A stretch of 64,000 nt of DNA from Clostridia bacterium (lineage in GTDB: Bacteria > Bacillota > Clostridia > Christensenellales > CAG-138). How positions within the stretch are numbered: the stretch's first letter is position 1; each line of letters opens with the position of its first letter. The position numbers and the translations under genes were made by a program. A model generated the notes under the pieces. That model saw nothing but the letters and a program-made list of their open reading frames with translations. It was not told where the DNA came from and made no database searches. Shown here piece by piece: positions 33,398-41,914 of this stretch. The DNA is taken from positions 1-64,000 of the forward strand of contig JAFYJD010000024.1 of NCBI GenBank assembly GCA_017538255.1, given 5' to 3'.

Positions 33398-34300
33398 TTA
33401 GGTATAAATCTGTTTCTTACTCCCGTCTTCGTAAACTACATCAGCTCGCTCTTTTCTTTTTCGTGTAGGAATAAACACATCATATTCATCATATGATGTA
33501 TGATTGCAACAGTAGCATTTGATTGAAACTGCAACTTTTATGAATTTGTAAGCTGGAGCATCGTGATAAGTAATTGAAAGTGCTCCAGATTCAGAAGGCA
33601 TCTGTTGAGTAATCTCAGTTGTATGTTCATACTCGCAAGCTTCTTTAATTTCTGTTGAGAATTTACGATTGAAATATGATGACAACGCTCCTATTACAAG
33701 GTCATCGCTCACAGAAGCTTCTGCATCTATTTTTGATTGGGTTTCATGTACAATCGTTTTTGATATTGCAGCCTTAAAGACTTTAACGTCTTTCCTAGAT
33801 TCACCCTTTCTAACTTGCGACTTTGGAATCCAGTCGTTTTCAAAGGTGTACTCATGATTGACCACATAATAACGTAGTATTGTAACAAGAGGCGACCGTG
33901 AAAATTTAGCAAGCCAACGTCGTTTTGATATTATTATGTTTTCAGTCACCACTGTTCGGTTAATAATCTTTTTATTGAGATAATAGCCATCAATTGCGTT
34001 CCTAACATACTCCGGCAACAGTTCAATATTCGTCTTAGAAAGGAATGGAACATGTGCAGGAGCTACTTCTCGCCTAATTGATTCCAAATCATCAGCTAAT
34101 GCAACTCCAGAAAGCATCACTCCTTGAGTAAGAGGATTTTTGCCTAGTACATATTTAAACGCTTCAGTTCCTAAATCTGAATTGCTCAATCTTTGGTCAA
34201 AAACGAAAACGTGTACTTGAGAAAGATATGTAAGTGAACGCAACTTTTCGATGGAATTAACCCACGTAACATTCCATTGAGGATTGCTCTGCGCAAGCAA
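33398..34300 (-). CDS. receiver-domain protein with unknown C-terminal effector; start out of frame
   Basis: The open frame reads receiver-like sequence: upstream of the annotated TTG come EVLIIED, then FVFDQRLSN (phosphoacceptor Asp), GVMLSG and PFLSKTN (conserved Lys). The natural start is the ATG at 34363-34365, which overlaps the kinase stop and follows GAGGTGA, but it is out of frame across a triple 5-bp repeat. Loss of one repeat would restore a 320-residue product starting MNRIEVLIIEDTNFGE. The C-terminal 170 residues are beta-prone with a CYCC cysteine cluster; I do not recognise them. AT-rich, probably recently acquired. Confidence 0.75.
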   Translation of the reverse strand: MLAQSNPQWNVTWVNSIEKLRSLTYLSQVHVFVFDQRLSNSDLGTEAFKYVLGKNPLTQGVMLSGVALADDLESIRREVAPAHVPFLSKTNIELLPEYVRNAIDGYYLNKKIINRTVVTENIIISKRRWLAKFSRSPLVTILRYYVVNHEYTFENDWIPKSQVRKGESRKDVKVFKAAISKTIVHETQSKIDAEASVSDDLVIGALSSYFNRKFSTEIKEACEYEHTTEITQQMPSESGALSITYHDAPAYKFIKVAVSIKCYCCNHTSYDEYDVFIPTRKRKERADVVYEDGSKKQIYT

Positions 34301-34345
34301 GTCTCTATAGGTCTCGCCAAAGTTAGTGTCCTCGATTATTAATAC

Positions 34346-34360
34346 TTCTATTCTATTCTA
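34346..34360. repeat. 5-bp tandem repeat (TTCTA)x3 in receiver gene 5' end
   Basis: Three tandem TTCTA units (AATAG on the coding strand) sit directly after the coupled ATG. The count of three puts a stop at the sixth codon; two or five units would open the frame. Confidence 0.8.
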
Positions 34361-34361
34361 T

Positions 34362-35543
34362 TCATTTGTTCACCTCAAACGAAATAATGAAACTCACTTT
34401 GCTTTGTCCCTCAATTATGAGGTTTTCGTACTTCACATCACCAGACAGCTGTTCTTTTGCAACTTTCTTTGTGATAAACAATCCGAGTCCTTTCCCATCA
34501 TCTTTCGTTGAATACCCATAATCAAAGATTCTCTCACCAACAGCATCATCAATATGATTGCCAGTATTAGTTATCATTAGCTTTTGAATAGCATCATCAG
34601 CTTCATACTCCATAATGATATCTCCATTGTCGGGAGAAAAATACGCAGCATTTTCTATAATGCACAGCGCACAGACAATTAACGAATCAAAGGTGCTTTG
34701 GGGCAAAGACCAATCTTCTGGTATTGAGTCTGCTTTTATATTTATCTTTTTTGTGGAAACAAGGAGAATGGTCTTGGCCATTTTAATGAGTTTGCTTTTC
34801 ACATTGTCCGTTTCTTCTATATTACCATTCTCCAACAATGCATTCATGCTAGATTCAATCATCTCAACTGCGCTTAAAATGGAATCTAATCGACCTTCCA
34901 AATCCCTGTCATCATAGCTTTTGTTTGTGAGTGCAATAATCTGCAGATTAGCCTTAATTCCCGAAAGCGGCGTGTTAAGTAAGTGCAAAATGTTATATAC
35001 TACTCTTCTTGTATCTTGCACTCTGTTAAGATAATAATCATCTAATACTGAAAGATCCGAATCCTTTTTTTCTGCATCATTCATTTTGTTCAGTTCACAT
35101 ACATTGGCGTTTTTGAGGTTACCAAGTATGCGGTTAGTAATAGCTTCTGTCAATTCTTCTACACAAAGCGTGCGTTCTATTGCGTTCGAAAGATACTCAG
35201 CAATGTTCCCATCACCAATTCTTATGCTCCTATCAACAGTATACCTTATCTCGTCTACTTTATGGGATAAGATATCAACCTCGGCGCAAAGCTCTCTAAC
35301 AGCTTTATATGTATCTACAATTCGATAATCTGAGTCGCTGAAACTTATTCTATCATTTGTATGCATAGTTTGTTGTCGATAAAAGCGGTAAACGACGTCT
35401 TCATCTCTATCTGAAAACCGCCTAATCAAATGATGCACAGCGCTCAAATCGCGTCTGGCTATTATGTCGGACACAAGAGTATATATAAGAGTTATAGACG
35501 CTACTATCAAAATGCAGATACATAATACTAATTCAATAGACAT
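34362..35543 (-). CDS. membrane histidine kinase
   Basis: 393 residues: one N-terminal membrane helix (residues 4-27), a helical cytoplasmic linker of about 150 residues, an HisKA-like helix with His187 in NILHLLNTPLSGIKANL, and a HATPase domain with IIENAAYFSP (N box), TNTGNHI and GKGLGLFITKK (G box). Little extracytoplasmic sequence, so it likely senses a membrane or cytoplasmic cue. Its stop overlaps the receiver ATG (ATGA). Has its own promoter and a ribosome site AGGTG. Confidence 0.88.
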   Translation of the reverse strand: MSIELVLCICILIVASITLIYTLVSDIIARRDLSAVHHLIRRFSDRDEDVVYRFYRQQTMHTNDRISFSDSDYRIVDTYKAVRELCAEVDILSHKVDEIRYTVDRSIRIGDGNIAEYLSNAIERTLCVEELTEAITNRILGNLKNANVCELNKMNDAEKKDSDLSVLDDYYLNRVQDTRRVVYNILHLLNTPLSGIKANLQIIALTNKSYDDRDLEGRLDSILSAVEMIESSMNALLENGNIEETDNVKSKLIKMAKTILLVSTKKINIKADSIPEDWSLPQSTFDSLIVCALCIIENAAYFSPDNGDIIMEYEADDAIQKLMITNTGNHIDDAVGERIFDYGYSTKDDGKGLGLFITKKVAKEQLSGDVKYENLIIEGQSKVSFIISFEVNK

Positions 35544-35640
35544 TTACGTGCACCTGTTCCTATAGTATTTGCCCCATGTTCGCAGCGACTTGCCACAGGC
35601 GAGGGACATCTCATTGCCTATGATTAGATAACCCATCATT

Positions 35641-35669
35641 ATTATATAGTTATCATGCCTATAAATCAA
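35641..35669 (-). promoter_or_regulatory. promoter of kinase-receiver operon
   Basis: Minus strand TTGATT, exactly 17 bases, TATAAT, about 100 bases upstream of the kinase. The 189-base gap between the DUF4411 and kinase genes holds no convincing gene. Confidence 0.75.
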
Positions 35670-35732
35670 TACATTACCATAAAAACATATGTCAAAAATA
35701 GTCTTTGACTGTAGGCTATTATCAATGTACAC

Positions 35733-36221
35733 TTAGAACCTCCAGCCCTCTTCAATGCATAACTCAGTTAAATTCACGGTTCTTATCCCATAATCACTAC
35801 AGATAATCGGTATCTTGTTATTCTTTGTTTTGTTCTCTTCTGTAATGATAATCAAGCCATATTTCATCGCAGTGGCAATCAAAAAGGCATCTCCAGATGA
35901 CGATCCATTTTTGCTGGAGAAAGCTATCATCTGCGGATGTTCCGTTACAATTCTGCGAACATTATACTGCACTTCATCGTCGATTTGCAGGATGTCGCAT
36001 TGTAATTCTATCAACCAACGACCAACAACCTTATCACCATGAACCTCTTCTTCAATCTCGGAACAAGTTACGATGGTTTTCTCTCTAATACTTTCGTCAA
36101 TCCTTTTCCACATACTGTTATGCACAGCACGAGGCATTGAATCGGTTATTTTTTGTGCAAATATGGAGGATGCATCAATTAGGTACTTATATGGTGGCGG
36201 AAACATTGTTAATTGTTCCAT
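35733..36221 (-). CDS. DUF4411 PIN-like protein
   Basis: 162 residues. YLIDASSIF places a PIN-type Asp at residue 16; CSEIEEEVHG, GDAFLIATAMKYG and IITEENK supply further acidic residues of a PIN-like nuclease site, as in DUF4411. It overlaps the ImmA/IrrE gene by 13 bases, an arrangement repeatedly seen with COG2856 peptidases and considered toxin-antitoxin-like. AT-rich. Confidence 0.82.
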   Translation of the reverse strand: MEQLTMFPPPYKYLIDASSIFAQKITDSMPRAVHNSMWKRIDESIREKTIVTCSEIEEEVHGDKVVGRWLIELQCDILQIDDEVQYNVRRIVTEHPQMIAFSSKNGSSSGDAFLIATAMKYGLIIITEENKTKNNKIPIICSDYGIRTVNLTELCIEEGWRF

Positions 36222-37402
36222 TTTGACACCTCCATTAAGAATTTATCAATATGTTTCTGTGCAACTCCAAGATGCTGAGCGATATCACGCTTGGTATAGA
36301 TATCTTCACAATAACCAAAATACAAAGTTTTGCAAACCGCAGTACTTGTGCGGTTGATTATCTCATACTCCATTCTTCTAAATATATCATCTTGTCCGGC
36401 TGCTCTGGCTTCCCTTTGCTTTTCTTTTTCTAGTTCAAGCTGCTGTCTGAACTCACTTGCATAAGTTTCATACTCAACAACATCTATTCTTTGTGTGTCG
36501 AGCAAACGCCGAATAATTACTTCGCGGCTAACAGAAAACCTATTAGCTATCAAGCGGATATCGTCGAGTGTATAGGGCTTATGATACTTTTCGCTCTCCA
36601 GGACAATTGTTAATGCATTATTTGGTACCAACAGTTCACCTGCTACCGCATTGCAAAACACCTCTTCCTGCTGAGCTGCGGTCGCGTTGTACATTATGTT
36701 ACATACAGATGATTCTCTTTTTAACAAATGCACCAGCTCATGTATTAAAGAAAATGCCTTTGCTGGCGGGCGATCAGAATCGTTTACTCCAATCATTGGA
36801 AGCTGCTGCTCGTATATTGAAAAACCACGAACTACTTCAACAGGAACACCTGTAAAGCAGTGAACAAATATCCCACAGCGTTCGATCTTATCTCGCAGAT
36901 ACAAATACAACTGGCGGGAAGACTTGAGCTTATACTGTTCGCGGATATCAATCCCGAAGTGTTTTCTAATTTCTAATGCCCATGCTTTTGCATTATCTCC
37001 ATGACAAACAGGCATCGACAGCGTTGGAATGGGGCGTTCTAATTCTTGCAACGCAGAAATCAAGTAGTCACGTTCGCTCAACACATCGTGAATAGCAATG
37101 TTCAATCTGCTGTCATCAAGCATCAGGCCGGCATCGAGTGTTCTAAAGTTTTTAATTGCCGGAATTGATTTGATTGGAATATCGTCGACATTCATATATA
37201 AGCCTGCAAAAGGAATATGGAGGCACTTGGCTATTCTTTTTGCTTCTGGAATCGTTGGTACGGAGGGGTCGTCCATACAAAACCACTTGGATAATTTGCT
37301 CGCATCAACTTTTGCGTTGGTTTGCAAATAATCCAGTGACACCTTTTTTCTTTGACAAATATAAGGGATTACTTCCTTGTTTATTAGAGCATAAACAACC
37401 AT
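36209..37402 (-). CDS. ImmA/IrrE metallopeptidase with N-terminal helix-turn-helix
   Basis: 397 residues. An XRE-like N-terminal region (LDYLQTNAKVDASKLSKWF) is followed by the zincin motif HELVH (His221-His225) in FSLIHELVHLL and the downstream Glu in EEVFCNAVAGELL. The C-terminus has a second helix-turn-helix-like stretch. ImmA/IrrE proteins cleave repressors or regulators. GAGGAGG precedes the ATG. The DUF4411 partner overlaps it; the type III restriction gene is immediately upstream. Confidence 0.9.
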   Translation of the reverse strand: MVVYALINKEVIPYICQRKKVSLDYLQTNAKVDASKLSKWFCMDDPSVPTIPEAKRIAKCLHIPFAGLYMNVDDIPIKSIPAIKNFRTLDAGLMLDDSRLNIAIHDVLSERDYLISALQELERPIPTLSMPVCHGDNAKAWALEIRKHFGIDIREQYKLKSSRQLYLYLRDKIERCGIFVHCFTGVPVEVVRGFSIYEQQLPMIGVNDSDRPPAKAFSLIHELVHLLKRESSVCNIMYNATAAQQEEVFCNAVAGELLVPNNALTIVLESEKYHKPYTLDDIRLIANRFSVSREVIIRRLLDTQRIDVVEYETYASEFRQQLELEKEKQREARAAGQDDIFRRMEYEIINRTSTAVCKTLYFGYCEDIYTKRDIAQHLGVAQKHIDKFLMEVSKWNN

Positions 37403-37429
37403 AATGTCGCCTCCTCTTTAACACTACGC

Positions 37430-40081
37430 TCACAACTCCCCATACCTCTCCGCCAGCTGCACAAACGACGAATTCGCCTTTATCTGCCCGGCGGGGATAA
37501 ACAGGTACCTCCACTCCTTATAGCCGTTGGCCTTGCCCCAACGGGAAGCAACAGCGCAATACTGCACGCCGCGTTCCTTCTTTGCGATAACGTCGGGATC
37601 GTTGAGCTTATCCTCGCCCTTTACCTCAACAAGATAGATGATTTCCTCCGTTTCAACCACAAAATCCGGCTCGTATGTGCGGCCGTGATTATAGGTGATA
37701 TTGAATTCGCTCGGATGCGGCCTGAGCCAATTTATAACATCGGGATCGGTTTCAAGCACGCGGGCAAGGGATAGTTCGCCTTCCTTGCTGTCGAACTTCG
37801 CTTCGCTGAAAACACCTTTCTTTATTCCGGTGAACAGCACGTGGCGGATATCCTCGGAGAAGCTGTCGAAAAGTCCGACTTCTTCCCTTGAGTTATAGGT
37901 CGGTCGGAGGTTATAATCGCGCGTGCCGATAACCTCCTCCTGCAGAAGCCCGTTGGTGCAGTAGAAATGCTGCACCATCTGTTCATACAGCCTTTTTGCA
38001 ATATCGCGCTTATACATCATCACGATATTACGCATTCCGTTTTCGTTGTGATTAGCGGTATAATGCTCGCAAACCTGCGTTATCAGCTTGAAAAGGAGCG
38101 CGGAGCACCTTTCATAGTCGATCTCCGGCTTTTTGCGAAGCTCCTCAACGATAACCTTCTTTGGATTATAGCCTTCAAAGTCTATTGCTTCTCCCTTTAT
38201 GCGCTGTCTATCAGACATATCCTCAAGGTTTTGAAGCAGCAGCTCGTTACGGATCGGAACATGATCGAAAGCCGATAGGTCGAGGTCAAAATCCATAAAA
38301 ACATATTCTTCCACGCCCGCATCCGTTATCTTTATGCGCGGAATGGGAATAAACTTTGCCTTTGCCGCCACATGGGTTTCCTCGGTCTTGTGCAGCAGCC
38401 ATGCGGCAAGCGGCATCTCGCTTTCGCGGTAGGTATCGCCCAGATCCTTATCCTCCGAAAGCTGCATTGCAACCTGCTCCGCTATCCTCTGCGCGGTCTG
38501 CCTCGTTATGGTATGGCTCGGCTCGGTCTGTATGCTATGCGAAACCTCCTTCTTTATAAGCTCCTGAGCTTTTGAGATAACCGCATCGTTTCGCTCGGTT
38601 CGCTCGATATTTGTAAAGGCGTACGCTTCATCATGCGTTTCCTTCAACGGAAAATCAAGCGAAAGCTGAGCGTGAGTGACCTGCTCCGGCACGATCTCCT
38701 CGGCCTTGATAACATTTCCCGCTTTGAAGATCGAGTCGCCGCGCTTTGTCTCTTCAAGAATATCTGCAAACTTATCGTGCGCCGTAAGCATAACGGCATC
38801 AACAAACTGCTCGCCGGTGCGCTCGCCGTATGGTAGGCGCAGCCCGCGCCCGACCATCTGCTCGCGCAGTATCTTTGAAGCGGCGGTGCGAAGCGGAACA
38901 ATGGTATAAAGGTTGTTTACATCCCAGCCTTCCTTCAGCATATTGACATGGATAACTATCTCGATCGGGTTTTCGGGATTTTCAACATCGAGAAGCAGCC
39001 TTGTGTTAGCTTCGGTTTCCGCGCCCTTCTGCTTGGAATGCACGGTTATGGTTTTATTCCTGTATGCGCCGCCCCTGAACTCATCCGAGCGCACATAGCT
39101 ATCCACCCATGCGGCATGCTCGGTATCCTTGCACACAACGAGCATAAACGGCTTTACAACGCGCTTTCCGTGGTTTGAGGCATACACCTCCAGCTTGCGC
39201 TTTGTGCTTTCATGGCAGGCGATACCGTCCGAAAGCATCAGCTTGTCGAGCTGTTCTTCTCCGAAATTGTAGAAATTGACATCGGAGCGCGTTACGGCAA
39301 ACGGCGTTCTTGTGTAGCCATCGGCTATCGCGTTTGATAGCGGGTATTCATACACCACATTCTTAAAAGGAACCTGCTTTGTGCCAACGGCAACAAGCGG
39401 TGTGGCGGTCAATTCAAGCCCAAGCAGAGGCTTTAGCTCGTTCAGCGCCGCAGAGCCTCTTTCGGCGCGGTAATGATGCGATTCGTCCATGATCAGCACC
39501 AAGTCCGGCAGAGAGGAAAGATACTTATAGAATGATTCGCCTATGTATTCATTGAGGTGCTTCATATTGGCACCTTCTTTGTTGAACTTATCGATATTAT
39601 AAACGAAAATTCGAATATCGGATTCAAAAGCGGATATCTGCTTCGACCTGTAATCGTTGTCCGATATGATCTGCGGCGGAGTGCTGAAACAGCCGAGCCC
39701 GCGGAAAACATACTTGGGGTTGTTTGGATCGGAAAGATCGCGCTTCAGCTTATCGTAGATCGTGGTGTTTGGCGCAACCACGAAGAAATTCTTGATATTG
39801 TGCTGCGTGTAAAGATAGGCGATAAACGCGCCCATCAAGCGTGTTTTTCCAACGCCCGTTGCAAGCGCGAAGGTCAGCGACATAAAATCGCGCTCAAAAT
39901 CCGTGCAGATAGGATACATAGCATGGACCGCGCCGAGCGCGCCGCGCAGATTCATACCCTTGCGAAGAGAAACGCTGCTCAAAATTTCCTCAAGGATTTT
40001 AAGCGAAGCGGTCTGCGGCTTGCGAAGGGACATAACTCCGCTGATATAATCGGTGGTGTATTGAGGATAGTAATTACTCAT
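37430..40081 (-). CDS. res: type III restriction enzyme Res subunit
   Basis: 883-residue ATP-dependent restriction subunit. Superfamily 2 helicase motifs: LATGVGKTRLMGAF (I), LIMDESHHYRAERG (II), LTATPL (III) and QMVGRGLRLPYG (VI). The C-terminal nuclease motif is YEPDFVVE ... YLVEVKGED, the PD-ExK form. It requires the Mod subunit to cut unmethylated sites. ATG at 40081 overlaps the Mod stop; GAGGAGG lies upstream. Intact. Confidence 0.95.
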   Translation of the reverse strand: MSNYYPQYTTDYISGVMSLRKPQTASLKILEEILSSVSLRKGMNLRGALGAVHAMYPICTDFERDFMSLTFALATGVGKTRLMGAFIAYLYTQHNIKNFFVVAPNTTIYDKLKRDLSDPNNPKYVFRGLGCFSTPPQIISDNDYRSKQISAFESDIRIFVYNIDKFNKEGANMKHLNEYIGESFYKYLSSLPDLVLIMDESHHYRAERGSAALNELKPLLGLELTATPLVAVGTKQVPFKNVVYEYPLSNAIADGYTRTPFAVTRSDVNFYNFGEEQLDKLMLSDGIACHESTKRKLEVYASNHGKRVVKPFMLVVCKDTEHAAWVDSYVRSDEFRGGAYRNKTITVHSKQKGAETEANTRLLLDVENPENPIEIVIHVNMLKEGWDVNNLYTIVPLRTAASKILREQMVGRGLRLPYGERTGEQFVDAVMLTAHDKFADILEETKRGDSIFKAGNVIKAEEIVPEQVTHAQLSLDFPLKETHDEAYAFTNIERTERNDAVISKAQELIKKEVSHSIQTEPSHTITRQTAQRIAEQVAMQLSEDKDLGDTYRESEMPLAAWLLHKTEETHVAAKAKFIPIPRIKITDAGVEEYVFMDFDLDLSAFDHVPIRNELLLQNLEDMSDRQRIKGEAIDFEGYNPKKVIVEELRKKPEIDYERCSALLFKLITQVCEHYTANHNENGMRNIVMMYKRDIAKRLYEQMVQHFYCTNGLLQEEVIGTRDYNLRPTYNSREEVGLFDSFSEDIRHVLFTGIKKGVFSEAKFDSKEGELSLARVLETDPDVINWLRPHPSEFNITYNHGRTYEPDFVVETEEIIYLVEVKGEDKLNDPDVIAKKERGVQYCAVASRWGKANGYKEWRYLFIPAGQIKANSSFVQLAERYGEL

Positions 40082-41648
40082 CGCATTCTTCCTCCTCATA
40101 AACCGGCGGATGAACTATGTTGAGATTATAATCGGCTTTACCGAACTCACAGCGATCGAGCAGCATTTGGGGTATCTTCTTTATAGCAATATTCTTGTAT
40201 GCCTTATCAAGCCCCGCATCGAATGAGCGGCAGGCGATTATCAAATATTCGTTTTCTTCCATCGTATCCTTGATGGAGTCAAGATACGGACTGTTCAAAT
40301 GGCGGGTGGTCACGAGAAGGAAGCTGTTTTCATTTCCAACGGATTGCTTCCAAAACAGGCTGCCGTTCGGATTATAGCTAAAGCCTTCGTGCAGCGCAAC
40401 AGCCGCCGCAAGCATATCCGCATCATAGTCGGGATTGATAACGGCTTCGCCAAAGGGATCCTCGTTTATCAGCGTTGGAGCAAGCTCATAGAAGCGGTAT
40501 CCGCCTCCGCCTTGCCAATTCGCGGATTTCGTTATGCCGCCCTCATCCTCGCCTGCGATAACCTTGTCCAAACGAACCTTGCAATGGGTGAACGCATGAT
40601 CGCCCATTTCAATGCCAATATAACGCCTGCCCATCTTGTGTGCAACGGCAGCGGTAGTGCCTGAACCGAGGAAGGAATCGAGGACGAGATCATTATCTGA
40701 GGTTGCTAACAACAAAACTCTGTCGATAAGTCGTTCGGGCTTTGGGGTGGAGAATACATCTTCACTATTTAACTGTTTGGCTTCAGTCTTTGCTTCTTGA
40801 TTATCGCCAACTTCTTCTCTAAACCATAGTGTGGTTGGAACTAGTCCACCTTTTACCTCTGATAGGAATTTTTTATAGCGCGGAACGTTTTTCCCATCCT
40901 TACCAAACCATATTCTATTATCCCTTTCCATCTGCACCAAGCTCTCGTGCGAAAAAGCTGTGAATCGTCCAGCCGGAGGAGTCCAAACGACACCGTTTGA
41001 GAAAACATGAGAGAAGTTCGGATCAGTACCGCTCCTCGCCTGAAGTGGCAATGATTGCCATGGACCGCGCGGATCATCATCTGGGTTAGAGTACCCTTTT
41101 TCGCTCGAATCAGTTCGCGGTAATAAATTGGGATGCCAAATCTCTTTTTGTTTGGCATATACTAGAATAAAATCATGGTTATCAGAAAACCATTTTGCAT
41201 CATTGGCTCTAGTATGCTTTTTCTGCCATATTACTGTAGCAATAAAATTATTTCGTCCAAAGATTTCATCACATAACACTTTTAGATAATGCCCTTCGTC
41301 ATCATCTATGCTAATCCATATGCTACCATCTTTTGACATAAGAGCGCGAAGTATTTCTAACCTCGGTCTCATTAAATCCAACCATTGGCTATGTTCCAAA
41401 TTGTCGTCATAATGCTCAAATGCACTTCCCGTATTATACGGCGGATCGATATAGATGCACTTAACCTGCCCGGCATACTTGCTCGCCAGAGCCTTCAATG
41501 CAAGCAGATTATCGCCGTGAATGAGCATATTCTCGGTATCGGGATCGTTTGCGCAGTTTGAAAGCGCGGCGTTTTCGATCAAAAGCCTCGGTTCAACGCT
41601 GATGGGCTCGTCCTTTCCGTACCAAGTCAGTTCAAGTTTATTTGCCAT
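40074..41648 (-). CDS. mod: type III DNA methyltransferase Mod subunit
   Basis: 524-residue methyltransferase of beta class: catalytic DPPYNTGS (motif IV, Asp68-Tyr71) precedes the SAM-binding FLGSGTTAA (motif I, about residue 326), with the recognition domain between. It methylates adenine and confers sequence specificity on Res. The recognition segment (about 40690-41400) is visibly more AT-rich than the flanks. GGAGG ribosome site. No repeat tract suggestive of phase variation is in the gene itself. Confidence 0.95.
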   Translation of the reverse strand: MANKLELTWYGKDEPISVEPRLLIENAALSNCANDPDTENMLIHGDNLLALKALASKYAGQVKCIYIDPPYNTGSAFEHYDDNLEHSQWLDLMRPRLEILRALMSKDGSIWISIDDDEGHYLKVLCDEIFGRNNFIATVIWQKKHTRANDAKWFSDNHDFILVYAKQKEIWHPNLLPRTDSSEKGYSNPDDDPRGPWQSLPLQARSGTDPNFSHVFSNGVVWTPPAGRFTAFSHESLVQMERDNRIWFGKDGKNVPRYKKFLSEVKGGLVPTTLWFREEVGDNQEAKTEAKQLNSEDVFSTPKPERLIDRVLLLATSDNDLVLDSFLGSGTTAAVAHKMGRRYIGIEMGDHAFTHCKVRLDKVIAGEDEGGITKSANWQGGGGYRFYELAPTLINEDPFGEAVINPDYDADMLAAAVALHEGFSYNPNGSLFWKQSVGNENSFLLVTTRHLNSPYLDSIKDTMEENEYLIIACRSFDAGLDKAYKNIAIKKIPQMLLDRCEFGKADYNLNIVHPPVYEEEECDE

Positions 41649-41914
41649 AGCCGCATTCCTCCTGCCGCGTTTTCTTTTATTTGCTCCGTTTATCTCGATT
41701 TCTGAGTTAAAACCACATCAGCATAATAATATCAGAAATCACGCCTTCAATCAATACAACAAAGCGATTATTTTCGACACTATACTAAAAAATGTACCGA
41801 GCGAGTCATTTTCTCGTTTTTTTGCCCATATCGCCGCAAAAAGACTTGCAATTCAAGAAAAACTTGTTATACTGGACATACTCGAAAAATACTGTTGCCA
41901 AAGGAAAAAACGAT

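Noticed and set aside
35544-35732. 62-codon frame between the kinase and DUF4411 genes
   Set aside because: No ribosome site, unlikely composition, and it is overlapped by the kinase promoter.
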